Origin: Bacteroidales bacterium
GTDB taxonomy: Bacteria; Bacteroidota; Bacteroidia; Bacteroidales; P3
DNA: 54,731 nucleotides
Assembly (NCBI GenBank): GCA_017507285.1
Contig: JAFWBF010000155.1
Coordinates: 1 to 54,731 of the forward strand
Direction of reading: 5' to 3'
The notes beneath the pieces are model-generated. The model was not told where the DNA came from and searched no databases. It saw only the letters and a program-made list of their open reading frames with translations. Position 1 is the first letter of the stretch; each line of letters opens with the position of its first letter. Position numbers and translations under genes: made by a program. Positions 53,801-54,731 of this stretch are shown one piece after another.

Positions 53801-54725
53801 TAATACTGCTACATATACATTGACCAATGTAGCAGGTTGCGATAGTGTAGTAACCCTAAACCTTACTATCAACCAATCTACAACAGGTAGCGATGTGCAA
53901 GTGGTATGTGATAGCTTTACTTGGATAGACGGTGTTACTTATACCGAGAGCACCAACACACCTACCTATACACTTACAGCAGCCAATGGTTGCGACAGTG
54001 TGATAACACTCAATCTTACTGTCAACCATAGCATAGCTGTAACCGATACGGTAGTAGCATGTGGTAGCTACACATGGATAGACGGTAACACCTATACACA
54101 ATCTATCAATACTCCTACTTACACATTTACATCAGTAAGTGGCTGCGACAGTGTGGTAACTCTCAACCTCACCATCAACCCAAATGCAACCGGCATAGAT
54201 ACACAAGTATCTTGCGACAGCTATACATGGATAGATGGTGTTACATATACCGAGAGTACCAACACACCTACTTATACACTTACAGCAGCCAATGGTTGCG
54301 ACAGTGTGGTAACGCTCAATCTTACTATCAATCTTTCGGTACACGATACCATAGTGGATACCGCCATAAATGAATACACATGGAACGGTGCTACCTATAC
54401 CGAAAGTGGAGTATATATGTACGAAGGTGTAACCACTGCCGGTTGCGATAGTATAGTTACACTTATGCTTACAATACAAGCCATTGGCATAGAAGGTATA
54501 GATATATTAAGCGAACTTACATTCTATCCAAACCCAACAAGCGGTACTATCACTTTCAACCGCACGGATATAAATAAGGTTGAGGTGCTTGATGCCGTGG
54601 GTAGAACAGTGGCTGTATACGAAAACGCACATATAATAGATATTTCCAAGCTAACCAAAGGTTATTATACCATGCGTATAACCACCGCCGAGGGCGTGGC
54701 TGTTCGCAAGGTGGTGCGTAACTAA
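50883..54725 (+). CDS. giant T9SS cargo with three cohesin-like domains and 51-residue repeats
   Basis: This is a 1280-residue secreted protein. Order: signal peptide (1-20, ending GSRA); cohesin-like 1 (about 22-150); an immunoglobulin-like choice-of-anchor/ASPM-SPD2-Hydin type domain (about 155-245); cohesin-like 2 (about 250-383); a second anchor-type domain (about 385-485); cohesin-like 3 (about 487-622); an InlB-type repeat-like domain (about 625-695); about ten CDSYTWxDGxTYT...GCDSVVTLNLTI repeats (about 697-1198); and a T9SS type A sorting domain (about 1205-1280, TFYPNPTSG). The cohesin-like calls rest on the NGNSGEILSFQL / GGDGVVAYFDVQL / GNDGIVGYVTL and L-S-D-x-x-G-N-x-L patterns. 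An AAAGGAG site precedes the ATG; it is co-transcribed with the dockerin protease. A surface scaffold or adhesin is inferred. Confidence 0.85.
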   Translation: MKKLLITLILLGAIYGGSRADNVMTLSEAQGRPADTLTFSLSLSNSDSPVALQAMVPLHGQFGYVEGSCTLSSRANGHALTAMVLDDTLRIYSYSLSLLPYNGNSGEILSFQLIARQEPATYTMPLCNAILSDASGNALPLQTTAGTATILAPKVSVSTSAINYGHIPILSTYTRTVTVSNIGNQPLAINGITTGDATLTHTPATANIEAGSTHTFTITYNPLYAGAIERRAIVNTNAKVGDSIIMITADPFAVNELRPLNATGYTDSIVRIQLRMNNMDSIVGLQTSIKLPSSLIYVPGSFAVDSSRSQNHIATAGLQGDTLTMMIVSTENKPLRGGDGVVAYFDVQLHGYGSFTLNLRNTVLADTAERNGLSAVYTGRVSIQSPRIVCNASLDMGSSAVTGLPTSQYVVSNTGNAPLIIDRVLFMDPHFELVDSLPIVISSNYSRSINIRYTGTVEGNYSTTMQIYSNDPNNELKNVALSCHRYEPNSLYMQADSVPTFADATVEFVLENYSDITAVQMDFTYPHRHYVVNASDFALTNRASGHTASVARLNDSTFRVLFLSLQNSAFVGNDGIVGYVTLHPTDPTGVGSYTANISNVLVADQDGTNKLTTLDSIVHWNTFVQSFTISGNTNNDRCSIAGLGTYNSGSTVTLTANAGTNCSFLRWENGDTATTRTITVISDTTVYAYFMQTDSIMFNDVFCQGTVYNYGGTTINTAGTYYRQSGTEYFDTVYTLSLSMIAKVYDTIERVIGDNDTYTFNGTVLSQTGYYNDTLVASLTGCDSIVTLHLMVLPVITNYIYDTICQGNTYNQYGFSVSEAGLYGDTLQTSLGIDSIVFLSLAVMPNYTMATHDTICAGNSYTFGGNTYTQSGTYADTLASIFGCDSIVVLNLVVNSGTGSFDNIVACDSYTWIDGNTYTESNNTATYTLTNAAGCDSVITLNLTINRSTTYTDIVTACDSYTWIDGNTYTAGNNTATYTLTNVAGCDSVVTLNLTINQSTTGSDVQVVCDSFTWIDGVTYTESTNTPTYTLTAANGCDSVITLNLTVNHSIAVTDTVVACGSYTWIDGNTYTQSINTPTYTFTSVSGCDSVVTLNLTINPNATGIDTQVSCDSYTWIDGVTYTESTNTPTYTLTAANGCDSVVTLNLTINLSVHDTIVDTAINEYTWNGATYTESGVYMYEGVTTAGCDSIVTLMLTIQAIGIEGIDILSELTFYPNPTSGTITFNRTDINKVEVLDAVGRTVAVYENAHIIDISKLTKGYYTMRITTAEGVAVRKVVRN
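53577..54341 (+). repeat. five tandem 153-bp coding repeats
   Basis: The codon for the first Cys/Asp pair falls at 53601, 53754, 53907, 54060 and 54213, an exact 153-bp (51-codon) period. Units 3 and 5 share ESTNTPTYTLTAANGCDSV, and units 1 and 2 share NTATYTLTN, so duplication or conversion of unit pairs is likely. Five older, diverged units lie upstream and downstream at protein level. Confidence 0.92.
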
Positions 54726-54731
54726 TATTAG

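Overview
The window looks like a chromosomal piece of a low-GC member of the Bacteroidota, most likely order Bacteroidales. It carries a complete type IX secretion (T9SS) core cluster and two T9SS cargo proteins with C-terminal sorting domains. It also has an S46 dipeptidyl-peptidase of the DPP7 type, a lysine-fermentation enzyme, and promoters of the Bacteroidota form TTTG-N19..21-TAnnTTTG. Several genes sit on short leaders with no obvious Shine-Dalgarno. No rRNA, tRNA, phage gene or CRISPR array was seen.

Layout. 1-523: one partial and one complete small secreted protein gene on the minus strand. 1563-10403: ychF, uvrB, an M15-like DUF5715 protein, a small secreted protein, a large PorE-like TPR/beta-propeller/OmpA protein and an alpha/beta hydrolase. 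10487-14843: a CNNM/CorC-type transporter (minus), recA, a small unknown gene and an RsuA/RluB-type pseudouridine synthase. 14900-20301: DPP7, an intergenic region crowded with repeats, an OmpA lipoprotein and xth (minus). 20371-27870: PgpH-like HD phosphodiesterase, rlmN, dnaA, a flavin reductase-like gene and hemW. 27871-28851: another repeat-rich gap. 28852-36588: M16 peptidase (minus), glgB, two membrane protein genes and an outer-membrane barrel (minus), cdd (minus), dusB. 36772-37829: kal and a CoA-transferase alpha subunit (minus). 38426-45548: porP-gldK-gldL-gldM-gldN plus a second gldN paralogue. 46687-54725: a dockerin-bearing subtilisin and, 23 bp downstream, a giant protein with three cohesin-like domains; both end in T9SS sorting domains.

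How the genes work together. The porP-gldKLMN cluster builds the T9SS motor and ring. The two large genes after it are probable cargo, and the dockerin/cohesin-like pairing suggests that they assemble into one cell-surface proteolytic complex. DPP7 and the lysine-fermentation genes fit a peptide- and amino-acid-using life style.

The most unusual signal is non-coding. Many intergenic regions are built from short modules (about 10-15 bp) repeated two to four times at a fixed pitch of 21, 22 or 23 bp, which is two DNA helical turns, with unconserved spacers. Two loci (17537-17745 and 28364-28572) have identical 209-bp architecture: three 23-bp units, three 22-bp palindromic units, then three 23-bp units inverted. 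Every module offset agrees between them, yet the central motifs differ. A second, separate repeat family is a 0.2-0.35 kb element with terminal inverted repeats, in four copies plus a remnant. All assignments are from reading the sequence; no database search was run.
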